This document shows, piece by piece, positions 28,447 to 38,300 of a DNA stretch of 64,000 nt (position 1 is its first letter; every line of letters begins with the position of its first letter). Where the stretch lies: NCBI RefSeq assembly GCF_023243075.1, contig NZ_JALKFZ020000185.1:1-64000 (forward strand). Reading direction: 5' to 3'. A program made the position numbers and the translations under genes. The notes below the pieces were generated by a model that had not been told where the DNA came from, ran no database searches, and saw only the letters and a program-made list of their open reading frames with translations. The DNA is from Frankia sp. AiPa1. Its GTDB lineage: Bacteria > Actinomycetota > Actinomycetes > Frankiales > Frankiaceae.

Positions 28447-31400
28447 GTGCCGACCGACAAGATCGAGGACGTGCTGAGCACTCTGCTCGGCTACACCCTG
28501 GGCACGACCGGAGGCGTGGTCAACAGCGGCCAGGGCCAGGACCAGGGGCAGGGAAGCCAGAACGGGGCGGGCTCCTACACCGGCGCCGGCACCGACGCGC
28601 AGTTGCGCCCGGACACGGTGCGCAGCGCCGCGGCGCCGCTGTGGCTGATCCCCGACAAGCGGCAGGAGCATTACTCGACGCTCGGCAGCGGGAAGCCCGG
28701 CTTCAAGAAGGGCGCGCTGACGTTCTGGCGTTGGATGTCCAGCGACTCCATGAGCAACTACGAGTGGCTGACCCTGTGGGTCGGTGCCCGGGGCGGCACC
28801 GAAGACGACAACCACAACTCGACCACCCCCGACGAACAGGCCGGCACGGCCACGGCGGCGTCGAACCCGCTGATGGCCCTGGGATCGGCGTGGACCAACG
28901 CGGCCGGCGCGATCGCGAAGGGCCTGGTCGGCCCGGGCTACGCCTTCGACCCCGACACCCTGGAAGGGGTCAACGAGGCGCTCGCGGGCATCGGCACCTG
29001 GGCCGGCGGCGTGCTGACCAGCCTCGACCAGGACGTCACCGGCATCGACACGAAGGCGGCGGCGTTCCAGGGCTCGGCCGCGCAGGCGTTCCGCGACCAG
29101 GTCGTCGCGACCGAGAGCGGGCTCAAGGGCGTTCCCGAGGCGGCCGCGACGTGGAAGGGGCCGCTGGACAAGGCCGTCACGGCCGCGCGCACGTTCGTGA
29201 CGAAGCTGCAGCAGGACAACGCCTACTGGCTGGGCGAGCCGGCGCAGGGCGAGACGAGGCCCGCCCTGCCCGGCCCGGCCGGCGTGTGGGTGCATCCGTT
29301 CAACCTGATCGTCGCCATGTTCGACGGGGCCAAGGTGTGGGACACCGAGGGGACGGACCCCGACCTCAACCACAGCGGCGGGCTGTGGGAGGCCGGCCGG
29401 ATCCGCGGCGAGCTGGGGGAGAACTACGACGGCACCTGGCAGGAAATGATGATCACCTTTCCGGCCTGGAGCGGGGTCACCGGCGACTTCGCGGTCCTGC
29501 GCCCGCCGTCCTGGCTGCTCGTCGACGCCGCCGTACGCAAACAGTGGGCCGATCACGTGCAGAGCGCCTTCGCCCCGTCGGTGACGGCGGCGGGCGACCT
29601 GGTCAAGGCGTTCGGGGATGCCCGCGGGGCGATGAAGCTCGCCAAGATGCCACCCCCGCCGCCTCCCCGTCAGCCGCCCCCGACCGACCTGGGTGGTGGT
29701 GGCCTCGGCGGTGACGACTGGAACAGCCTCGTGAACAGCATCGGCAACGGTTTCAACGGGCTGGGCAACGGGCTCAACGGGCTGGGCGGCGGGCTGAACG
29801 GTCTCGGCGAGGGGCTCGGCAACGGATTCAACGGGATCGGCAACGGGCTCAACGGCCTCGGCGGTGGACTCAACGGCCTGGGTGGCGATCTGGGTAACGG
29901 GCTGAACGGTCTCGGCGGCGGCCTGAGCGGTCTGGGTGGTGACCTCGGCAATGGCCTGAACGGGCTGGGCGGCGGGCTGAACGGTCTCGGCGGCAGCCTG
30001 AGCGGTCTGGGTGGTGATCTGGGTAATGGCCTGAACGGTCTGGGTGGCAGTCTTGGCGAGGGGCTCAACGGCCTGGGCGGTGGCCTCAGTGGTCTCGGCG
30101 GCGACCTCGGCGGACTCGGCGGCCTGAATGGCCTGGGCGGCCTGGACGGCGGTGGCGGCGTGGCCGGACTCGCCGGACCGGGTGGGCTGGGTGGGCTGGG
30201 TGGGCTGGGCACCGGCACCTCGGGCTCCGGGACGTCCGGCCTGGACGGGCTGGGCGGCGGCCTGGGCGCAAGCACGCCGAAGACGCTCGGGGACCTCAGC
30301 CCGCAGCAGCTGTCGGCTCTGCAGCAGGCCGGTGCGCTCGATGGCCTACCGCTCAGTGCCGAGCAGGCGGCAGCGCTGCAGCAGGCCGGTATGCCCGCGG
30401 CGGCGGGCAGCAGCCTCGGTGACCTGACGCCCCAGCAGCTCGAGACCCTGCAGAAGGACGGGCTGCTGAACAACGTCCCGCTGTCCGCGCAGGACCTCTC
30501 CACCCTGGACAAGGCGGGGATGCTCGGTTCGACCAGCGGCGCGCTGAACGATCTGGGCGATCTGAGCCCGGCGCAGCTGTCCGCCCTGGACTCGGCCGGC
30601 GCGCTGGACAACGTGCCGGTCACCGGCGCGCAACTCGATCAGCTGCGCCACGACGGGCTGCTCGGGCCGAGCGCCGAGGGCATCCACTCGCTCGGCGACC
30701 TCAGCCCCACCCAGCTCGCCGATCTGGCGAAGACCGGCCAGCTCGACTCGATCCCGATCACGCCGCAGGAGCAGGCCGTCCTGCAGCAGGCCGGGCTGCT
30801 CAGCCCCAACGCCACCAGCGGCACCGGCGCCTCCGGCGCGGGGCTGTCGGGCCTGTCCGATCTGTCGGGCACCTCGGTGCCCAGTACCGCGTTCCCCACC
30901 ACGATCGACGGGGTCGACGTCGGCGGGCCGGGCGGCCTGAGTGGCGGGGGCACGGGCGGCGTGAACGTCGGCGACATCCGCCAGCCGCTGATCCAGACCG
31001 TCCCGGGCGGCGGTGGTGGCGCGTTCGGCACCGCCGGCATGCCCGACGGGGCGGCCCGCGTCGCCACCCAGGCGGGACTCGCGGGCCTCGGCTCGCTGGG
31101 CGGCGGTCTCGGCGCGGGGCTGCCCGGCGCCGCGGGGGCCGCCGGCACCTCGTCCGCGCTGGGCGCGTCCGGATCGGGCAGTGCGGGCGCGTCCGGCGGC
31201 GGAATGCCGTTCATGCCCATGGGCGGGATGGGCGGCGGCATGGGCCAGGCCGCCCAGGGCCAGTCCCGGGAACGCCAGCGCAACACCTGGCTGACCGAGG
31301 ACGAGGACGTCTGGGGCACCGACCCCGAATGCGCCCCCGCCGTCATCGGACGTGGCGACGGCCCGGCCGCCGGCGACCCCGAGGCGCCCCACAGCCCGCC

Positions 31401-31449
31401 CGTGTCCCCCACCTCACCGTCCCGCGACCACACCCGTCGGCGCGGGTGA
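28447..31449 (+). CDS. 1000-residue WXG-like protein with Gly/Leu/Asn repeats, probable type VII substrate
   Basis: The GTG start has GGGAG (28434-28438) upstream. Residues about 150-270 form a helical WXG100-like region (TWAGGVLTSLDQDVTGIDTK, FQGSAAQAFRDQ). [12 protein letters not shown] hinge (about 402-412) leads to a Gly/Leu/Asn repeat (about 418-605) built of NGLNGLGGGL-like units. Then follow four or five helical repeats of about 40 residues (about 612-785) of the type LGDLSPxQLSALxxAGxL. The end carries a conserved-looking block NTWLTEDEDVWG near residue 945, which I know from C-termini of large actinobacterial ESX-associated proteins. No signal peptide. Role unknown; by its position between a small helical partner and other ESX genes it is likely exported. 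Gly-rich repeats recall mycobacterial PE_PGRS/PPE proteins, but without homology I can claim. Confidence 0.85.
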   Translation: MPTDKIEDVLSTLLGYTLGTTGGVVNSGQGQDQGQGSQNGAGSYTGAGTDAQLRPDTVRSAAAPLWLIPDKRQEHYSTLGSGKPGFKKGALTFWRWMSSDSMSNYEWLTLWVGARGGTEDDNHNSTTPDEQAGTATAASNPLMALGSAWTNAAGAIAKGLVGPGYAFDPDTLEGVNEALAGIGTWAGGVLTSLDQDVTGIDTKAAAFQGSAAQAFRDQVVATESGLKGVPEAAATWKGPLDKAVTAARTFVTKLQQDNAYWLGEPAQGETRPALPGPAGVWVHPFNLIVAMFDGAKVWDTEGTDPDLNHSGGLWEAGRIRGELGENYDGTWQEMMITFPAWSGVTGDFAVLRPPSWLLVDAAVRKQWADHVQSAFAPSVTAAGDLVKAFGDARGAMKLAKMPPPPPPRQPPPTDLGGGGLGGDDWNSLVNSIGNGFNGLGNGLNGLGGGLNGLGEGLGNGFNGIGNGLNGLGGGLNGLGGDLGNGLNGLGGGLSGLGGDLGNGLNGLGGGLNGLGGSLSGLGGDLGNGLNGLGGSLGEGLNGLGGGLSGLGGDLGGLGGLNGLGGLDGGGGVAGLAGPGGLGGLGGLGTGTSGSGTSGLDGLGGGLGASTPKTLGDLSPQQLSALQQAGALDGLPLSAEQAAALQQAGMPAAAGSSLGDLTPQQLETLQKDGLLNNVPLSAQDLSTLDKAGMLGSTSGALNDLGDLSPAQLSALDSAGALDNVPVTGAQLDQLRHDGLLGPSAEGIHSLGDLSPTQLADLAKTGQLDSIPITPQEQAVLQQAGLLSPNATSGTGASGAGLSGLSDLSGTSVPSTAFPTTIDGVDVGGPGGLSGGGTGGVNVGDIRQPLIQTVPGGGGGAFGTAGMPDGAARVATQAGLAGLGSLGGGLGAGLPGAAGAAGTSSALGASGSGSAGASGGGMPFMPMGGMGGGMGQAAQGQSRERQRNTWLTEDEDVWGTDPECAPAVIGRGDGPAAGDPEAPHSPPVSPTSPSRDHTRRRG
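29720..30180. repeat. Degenerate tandem repeat coding for Gly/Leu/Asn units
   Basis: Many imperfect copies of a unit of roughly 30-36 bases containing AACGGGCTGGGCGGCGG-like text. The copies differ mostly at third positions, so protein sequence is conserved more than DNA. Likely to vary in copy number between strains. Confidence 0.8.
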
Positions 31450-31554
31450 CCTCCCACGGCCATCGAAGGACAGGCACGCCGACGACATCGACGACGCCGA
31501 CGACATCGACAAAAAAGGAACAGACGAACAGGGACAAGAGAAAGGAGTAACCGG

Positions 31555-31995
31555 ATGGCGATGTTCGACGACAGCTTCATGGAGTCGGCCCTCGCGGAAC
31601 TGGCCCGCACCGAGGAGATCACGGCGCGGATCCGCACCGAGGGCGCCGAGGTCAGCTTCCAGGCCACCGATCGCAACAAGCTGCTGTCGGTGACCGTCGG
31701 TGGCCAGGGCGAGATCCGTGAACTGAGGTTCCGCGGGGACGCCTACCGCGAGCTCGCCCCGGCCGAGCTCGCCGACCTGCTGGTGAAGACCTTCGAACAG
31801 GCCCGTCAGGGGGCGCGGGCACGGGCGCTCGCCGGCATGCAGGAGCTCATGCGCGGCCTGCCCCCCATCGGCCGGCTCGCCGACATGGCCTCCATCGACG
31901 AGTTGGTCGACGAGCTGACCGGCATGTTCGTCCGCAACATGCCCGACGACGGCCAGCCGCCCGTGCCGCCGGCCGAGCCCGGGGCGTGGCGATGA
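31555..31995 (+). CDS. YbaB/EbfC-family protein (EspL-like position)
   Basis: 146 residues; GAAAGGAG lies before the ATG. The core (about 10-95) has the YbaB pattern: a helix, then VSFQATDRNKLLSVTVGGQG, EIRELRFRGDAYRELAPAEL and a long helix LADLLVKTFEQARQGARARA. YbaB proteins bind DNA, but members inside ESX loci (mycobacterial EspL) act in stability or export of secreted partners. The 105 bases in front are Asp-codon-like repeats (GACGACATC) and an A-rich leader. Confidence 0.85.
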   Translation: MAMFDDSFMESALAELARTEEITARIRTEGAEVSFQATDRNKLLSVTVGGQGEIRELRFRGDAYRELAPAELADLLVKTFEQARQGARARALAGMQELMRGLPPIGRLADMASIDELVDELTGMFVRNMPDDGQPPVPPAEPGAWR

Positions 31996-32010
31996 GCGGC
32001 GGGAGCGGCC

Positions 32011-32343
32011 GTGAGTGACCGCCTCATCCGGCAGGACGGCGACGAGATCGCGGCGAAGGTGCCGGCGATCAAGACCCTCCAGGGGGACTACGGCACGTTC
32101 GGCACGTGGCTCGCGCGCATCGCCGGCGTCGATTTCGCCGGCGACGCGAAGGACGAGGCGACGCTGTACGCGAAGGCCACCTTCCACCAGATCATGACGG
32201 CCTTCGGGAAGATCTACACCAGTCTCGGTACGGCGATCGGCGTCCAGGGCGACCGGCTCGACGCCGTCCGCCAGATCGGCGACCAGACCGAGAGCGGCGC
32301 CTCGTCGCACGCCAGCGGCTGGTCTGGCGGGGCCAAGGGCTGA
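32011..32343 (+). CDS. 110-residue helical protein, probable partner of the giant protein
   Basis: GTG start with GGGAG 5 bases upstream. WXG100-sized and mostly helical (DEATLYAKATFHQIMTAFGK, then IYTSLGTAIGVQGDRLDAVR), with a Trp-containing Gly/Ser tail (SGWSGGAKG). No clear W-x-G turn in the middle. It ends 4 bases before the 5352-residue gene. In other type VII systems a small helical protein encoded directly upstream of a large substrate binds its N-terminal domain; I infer that here. Confidence 0.78.
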   Translation: MSDRLIRQDGDEIAAKVPAIKTLQGDYGTFGTWLARIAGVDFAGDAKDEATLYAKATFHQIMTAFGKIYTSLGTAIGVQGDRLDAVRQIGDQTESGASSHASGWSGGAKG

Positions 32344-32347
32344 GCTC

Positions 32348-35300
32348 ATGTCGAAGTCGATGGACGAGGCGATCTACTCCTTCACCGGGATGCGCCTGCC
32401 GGGCGCGCGCCTCCCGGTGATGCGGTCGCTCGCCGACGACCTCGACTCCGGTGCCGACCAGGTCATCCACCAGCTCGCCGTCGAGCTCGAACAGATCATC
32501 CGCTCGGTCAAGGCCACGGTCGGCGGCGTGCCCGGCAAGAAGTTCGTCGAGCAGACCTCCCAGTTCGTCGTCGAGGATCCGAAGCTGCTGCTGCAGGGCG
32601 GCATGCTGCTGCGGGCCGCGGCGGAACTGCTGCGTCGCCAGCACCTGCAGATGGACTACACCCGCAAGCAGGGTTTCGTGATGTTCATCTTCATGCAGAT
32701 CGAGCTGGCGATCGCGGCGATCGAGGCGGCGTTCGGCCAGGTGGAGGAGGCGGCCGAACGGATCATCACCACCCGCACGATCATCCAGCGGGTGCTCTCG
32801 AAGGAGACGGCGAAGACGGCGTCGCACATCGTGGCGATGCAGATGCTGTTCATGCCCGGCTCGTCGCTGGTCGCGCAGGCCTGGCAGATCCTGCAGGGCC
32901 TGCGCGGCGGCATCGATGGCGGCGAGCTCGCCCACATGGTCAAGTACGGCCTGGCCGCCAGCGCGTCGAGCCTGCTCGCCCTGCCCGGCATGAAGGCGTT
33001 CATGGGCAAGGCCGACGCATTCTTCAAGACCATCGGCATCGGCGAGGGCGCGGGCAACCCCATCGCGGGCATGGCGATCGGCACGGCGTTCTCCGTCGTG
33101 CTGGAGGTCGGGGGCGGCATCTTCGCCGCCGGAGTGGTCGACGGGCAGTGGGGGTTCAGTTCGGTGGTCGACGACGCCATCTCCGGCGCCGTCGAGGGCA
33201 GCACCGAACACGCCGCGGGAGGCCTCGGCCGAGGTGGTCGCAAAGGTGCCCAGGCCATCGGGATCATCCCACCTGACCTCCCGAACGTGCCGACGCTGCC
33301 CGACCCGGCGACGACGGTGAACGTCGACGACGACGGCGGTTTCGACTCTGACTCCGGTACCGGCGGCGCCTCGAAGGCGTCGGGCGGCACGAGCACGGTG
33401 ATCGGCGCAGGGGGAAAGTCCTCGGCCACGGGCGCCTCGGGATCGATCCAGATCGACGAGACCGACGACGTCTCGTCGATCACGATCAGCGTGCCCGACC
33501 CGAAGACGTTCGACGCCCCCACCTTCACGGCCCCGACCATCGCCGCCTCGACCCTCACGGCCCCGGACGTCGCGGCCGAGGACACCACGGTTCCCGAGCT
33601 CAAGGCCCCCGCCCTGAGCTCCCCGGCCGTCCCCGTCCCCGTCTCCGCCGTTCCCGTTCCCGAGTTCGAGGCGCCGGCCATTCCCGCGGTCCCCGCGCGT
33701 GAGACGCCAGCTGTCCCCGTCCCCGCGGCCACCGTCCCCGCGGCCCCACCGGTCCCCGGGCGTGAGGCGCCGGCCGTTCCTGTTCCCGCGACTTCTGCCG
33801 TCCCACCGGTCCCCGGGCGTGAGGCGCCGGCCATCCCCCCCGTTCCCGTTTCCGCGGCCGCGCCGTCGGCGAGCCATGCGCCGGATCTGAACGTTCCCGA
33901 CGTCCCGGTCGAGGCGCCGCCGGCCTATGTCTTCTCCAGCCGGGACCTGCCCGACCTGGGCGCCTTCCCCGGCGCCGACCTGCACGCGCACTCAGTCATC
34001 GACGGCCACGCGGGACCTGACGAGTCCTGGTCCGAGACCAACTCGATCCGGGATGACGCATCGCAGTTCAGCGTCCAAACCGTGGACACCTCTTACACCG
34101 CTGCGACGGACCCCAACATCGCCCGAACGGGGGAGCTCGACGCCGAGGGCCCGAACGTCGCGGCGGGTGCCTTCACCGGCGTGACGGGCCCGAATGGCCA
34201 GCCTGTCCTGGCCGGTACACCCAAACCCACCGGGCCGGCTCTGCCCGCCGCGGCGCCGGCCTCGCTCACCCCGTCGGCGCCGGCCAATCCGCCGGTTCCG
34301 ATTCCGGCGCCTGTCCCAAGTTCCTCGTCGGTGCCCGCACCGGTTCCGGCGCCTCTTCCGGAGCCTGTCCCGGCGTCCTCGACCGCGTCCCCCCCGGTTG
34401 CGGCGCCCGTTCCGGCGTCCTCATCTGTGTCGGCGCCCATGCCGGCGCACTCGGTGAGCCCGCCCGCTCCGGCGGCCGAGGGCAACCCAGTGCCAGGAAC
34501 GGCGCAGCCAGTGCCGGGGGCCAACTCCGGCCTGCCCGTGCGGGTGACCGCCCAGCCGGTCCAGACGCTCGACCCGTTGGCGGATCCGCTCCTCCAACCC
34601 GACCCGTCCGCCGCGGTCTCCTCCGCCGTTGCGTCGAATCCCGCCGTCCAGCCGACCCACGCCGCCCAACCGAATCCCGCGGTCCAGCCGCATCCCGGGC
34701 TCCAGCCCGTGCACCCGTCGCAGGCGAACCACAGCATCGGCGTGGATCACGGCTTGCCCTGGGATCAGACTCAGCAGCACGCGGGGTCCGTGCTGCCGAG
34801 ATCTGGTGTTGACGTGGACAGGAATGGCAACGCGCCATTCCTGTCCACCGGGCCGGTGGTGACGGCTTCCTTCTCCGCGGCCGGCCACCCCCTGCCCGTG
34901 CCGGTCGGGGCGGGCAGCGCCACGCTGACCGCCTCGGTGCCATCGCCGGGTCACAGCCTGCCGAGCGTCGTCGACCCCACGCTGTTTCCCGAGCTGTATC
35001 CGACGCCGATCGCGCAACCAACCCGCGCGCATGAGCTACCGGCGGCCGAGCAGGCGCGGGTCGAGCCGGTGCTCATGGCGCTACAGGCATCCTTCGGTGA
35101 CGGGCCCAGCGCCGTCGCCGACTGCATGGTCCGTCTGGTCCAGGCGGCCCGCGCCTGGTGGGGGCCGGTGCGGGCCCCTGGTGCGGGTATCACCGGAACG
35201 GGCCAGCCCAGCATCACCGCGACGGGCCGGTCCAGCGATGACACGACCGGGCCCGGGCAGCAACTCGCCGGGCTGGTGGGCAGCACCTGGCAGCGGATCC

Positions 35301-38300
35301 CGAACTGGCACGGTGTGCTTGATCAGGTGCGGGAGCTCGGTCCGGGTGCGGCGGCGTTTCTGGTCGCGGGGCCGCCGGATCTTGCCCGGCACGGGGTGGG
35401 GCTACTCAACGTCGGTGATCGTCTCGTGTGGTTGGAGACGCAGCTCGACGGCACGCACCGTGTGCTGCCGTTGCACCGGCCGCCGTTGCGGCCAGTCGAT
35501 CTGCGGGTTCTGGTGGCCGGTCCGGACGCCCGTGGGGTCGCCGCCGATACCGGTCTGACCACTACCGGTCTGACCGCGCCCCAGGGTCAGTTCGCCGCTC
35601 TGCCCGCGGTGAGCACGGCGAGTGCCAGCGTCTTTGCCGCGACCACCCGCGAGCCGGGCATGGCCGGACCGGGCCCCGAGGTCACGGGGAATCCCGATCT
35701 CGCCCCGGCGATACAGCCCGCAGTGCCTGCCGCTCCGGCCGTGCCCGCCGCTCCGGCCGCGGACGTGGTGATGGCCGATGCGCCGACGTCGGCTGAGCAG
35801 AGGGCGGGACGGGTGGTGGGGAACGCGCTGTCGGCGGAGGACTGGTTGCCGGGTCAGGCGGAGCGCTTCTCGACTGCTCTTGGTGCGTCGTTGACCTCGA
35901 AGCATGTGAAGGACGCGGAGAAGGACGCGGAGGGGGTGATTCGGGTGAATCCGTTGTGGACGTCGTTGCGGGATTTCTCTCCGAAACATCTCGAGGCGTC
36001 GTCGGAGGACACGCTGTGGCCGTATTCGGTGGCGGACAACGGGAATATCTATCTCGGTAGTGAGAAGCCGGAGGAGGTGCTCGCACCGGGTCAGCTTGAG
36101 GAGTTGCACCGGGAGATCGTGACGTCGCGGGTGGACAAGGCCGCGGCGGCGGACGCGGCGGTGGCGAAGCTGTCGGATCTGCTGGCTGCTGGTGGGAATT
36201 CGGTGGTTCTTTCCGCGGGTGAGCTTCAGGACATGCAGAAGCTGGCGGCGGTGCGTGCTAGTGAGTCGATCGCGCAGGCGGCGGCGAGGGGGGTGGATCT
36301 GGCGGCGTTCTATGACACGTTGCCCGCGGGTCCGGTGGAGGGCGCCGAGGGTTCTCCTGTGGTGGTCGGGCGGGAGCAGGTGGAGACGCTGCGGGAGTTG
36401 CTGGGCGAGGCGGCGGAGAGTTTTCATGCGGGGAAGACCGAGTCGTTGGAGAATTTCAAGGCATCTTTGACGGGGTTGGGCCATCCGACGATCGCACTTG
36501 GGTTCGACGAGTCGGGTACGGCGGTGTCGCGGGATACGCGGATGAGTGGTGAGCTGCGGGTGCGGGCGGATGGTGTGGTGGTGATCAATGAGAAGTCGGG
36601 TCGGTATATGAGCCCGAAGGTTCGTGGGAAGATCATGGAGGAGGATCTGACCCGGTGGATGGAGGAGGTGGCGCGTCGGCTCAGTGAGCAGCTCGGTCGG
36701 CCGGTGATCTACGAGATGCTCAAGTACGTCACCCCGGCGGCCACCGTGACCCAGACTCAGCCCGCAGCCCCGAATCCTGCCACCGCTGCCCAGACCCAGT
36801 CCCAGAATGTGCCGGCGGATGACGTCGTGATGACCGACGCGCCGCCATCGTATGAGCAGGTGGCTGGGCCGTTGGTGCGGAACATGATGACCCCGGCGGA
36901 CTGGCTGCCGGGTCAGCCGGAGCGTTATACGACCGCGCTTGGTGCGTCGCTGGAGGCGAAGGGGGTGAAGGATAAAGAGAAGGACCCGGAGGGGATGCTT
37001 CGGGTCAATCCACTGTGGACCGCGCTGCGGGACTTCTCACCCAAGCATCTCGAGGGTGCCGCACAGGATATGTTGTGGCAGTATGCGGTGGCGGACAATG
37101 GATTGATCTATCTGGGTAGCGAGGAGCCGGAGACGGTTCTTGAGCCGAACAGGTTCGCGGACCTGCACCAGACGATTATCGGGGCGCGTGCGGACAAGGC
37201 CGCGGCGGCGGACGCGGCGGTGGCGAAGCTGTCGGATCTGCTGGCTGCTGGTGGGAATTCGGTGGTTCTTTCCGCGGGTGAGCTTCAGGACATGCAGAAG
37301 CTGGCGGCGGTGCGTGCTAGTGAGTCGATCGCGCAGGCGGCGGCGAGGGGGGTGGATCTGGCGGCGTTCTATGACACGTTGCCCGCGAGTCCGGTGGAGG
37401 GTGCCGAGGGTTCTCCTGTGGTGGTCGGGCGGGAGCAGGTGGAGACGCTGCGGGAGTTGCTGGGTGAGGCGGCGGAGAGTTTTCATGCGGGGAAGACCGA
37501 GTCGTTGGAGAGTTTCACGGGGTCCTTGACGGGGTTGGGTCATCCGACGATCGCACTTGGGTTCGACAAGTCGGGGGTGGCGGTCCAGCGGGATGGGCGG
37601 CTGAGCGGTGAGCTGCGGTTGCGGCCGGATGGCGTGCTGGTCATCAACGACAAGTCCGGCCGGTACATGAGCGTGAAGGTTCGCAAGAACGTCTCGACGG
37701 AGGATCTGACCCGGTGGATGGAGGAGGTGACCCGACGGCTCAGTGAGCGGTTCGGCCGGCCGGTGGTCTACGAGATGCTCAAACACGCCCCGGCTCCGCC
37801 CCCGCCCGGACCCGCGGATCCCGTCACCTCTGACCCGCCGCCCTACGCACCACCCCAGCCACCCCCCGAACAGGCCGCCCTCCCACCCGGACAGGCGTCT
37901 CTCCCACCCGCCGAGCTGGCCCCACTCGCCGAGCAGACGGCGACGCGGCCTGGCGACGGGGTGGCCGAGCTGGCGGCCGGTCCGGCGGTGGCCACGCGGG
38001 ATGTGCTGGAGTTGCCCGGGACGATGCCGCCGCGGTACTGGGTGGGTGGTCTCGGTGTGACCGACGATGCCTCGGTGGCGGCGATCGATGCGGCCTGGGC
38101 GCAGATGCTTCGGGCCGAGGAGGCGCTGCGCCAGGCCAATGAGGAGGCGGTGAGGGCGCATCCGCGGATCGGTGCGGACGGGACGTCCACCGCCGCGGCT
38201 TTCGGTCTGGGTAAGGAACCGCTGACGCGCCGTCAGCTGGAGGCGATCGCCGCCCAGGCCCTCGCTCTGGTCGACGTGAACGAGGCGGTGGACCGCCTTT

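Noticed and set aside
29720-30180. A CRISPR-like array
   Set aside because: The repeats are contiguous, without unique spacers, and in frame in a protein gene.
36133-37509. An insertion sequence with long direct repeats
   Set aside because: No transposase, no terminal inverted repeats, and both copies are in frame within one gene.
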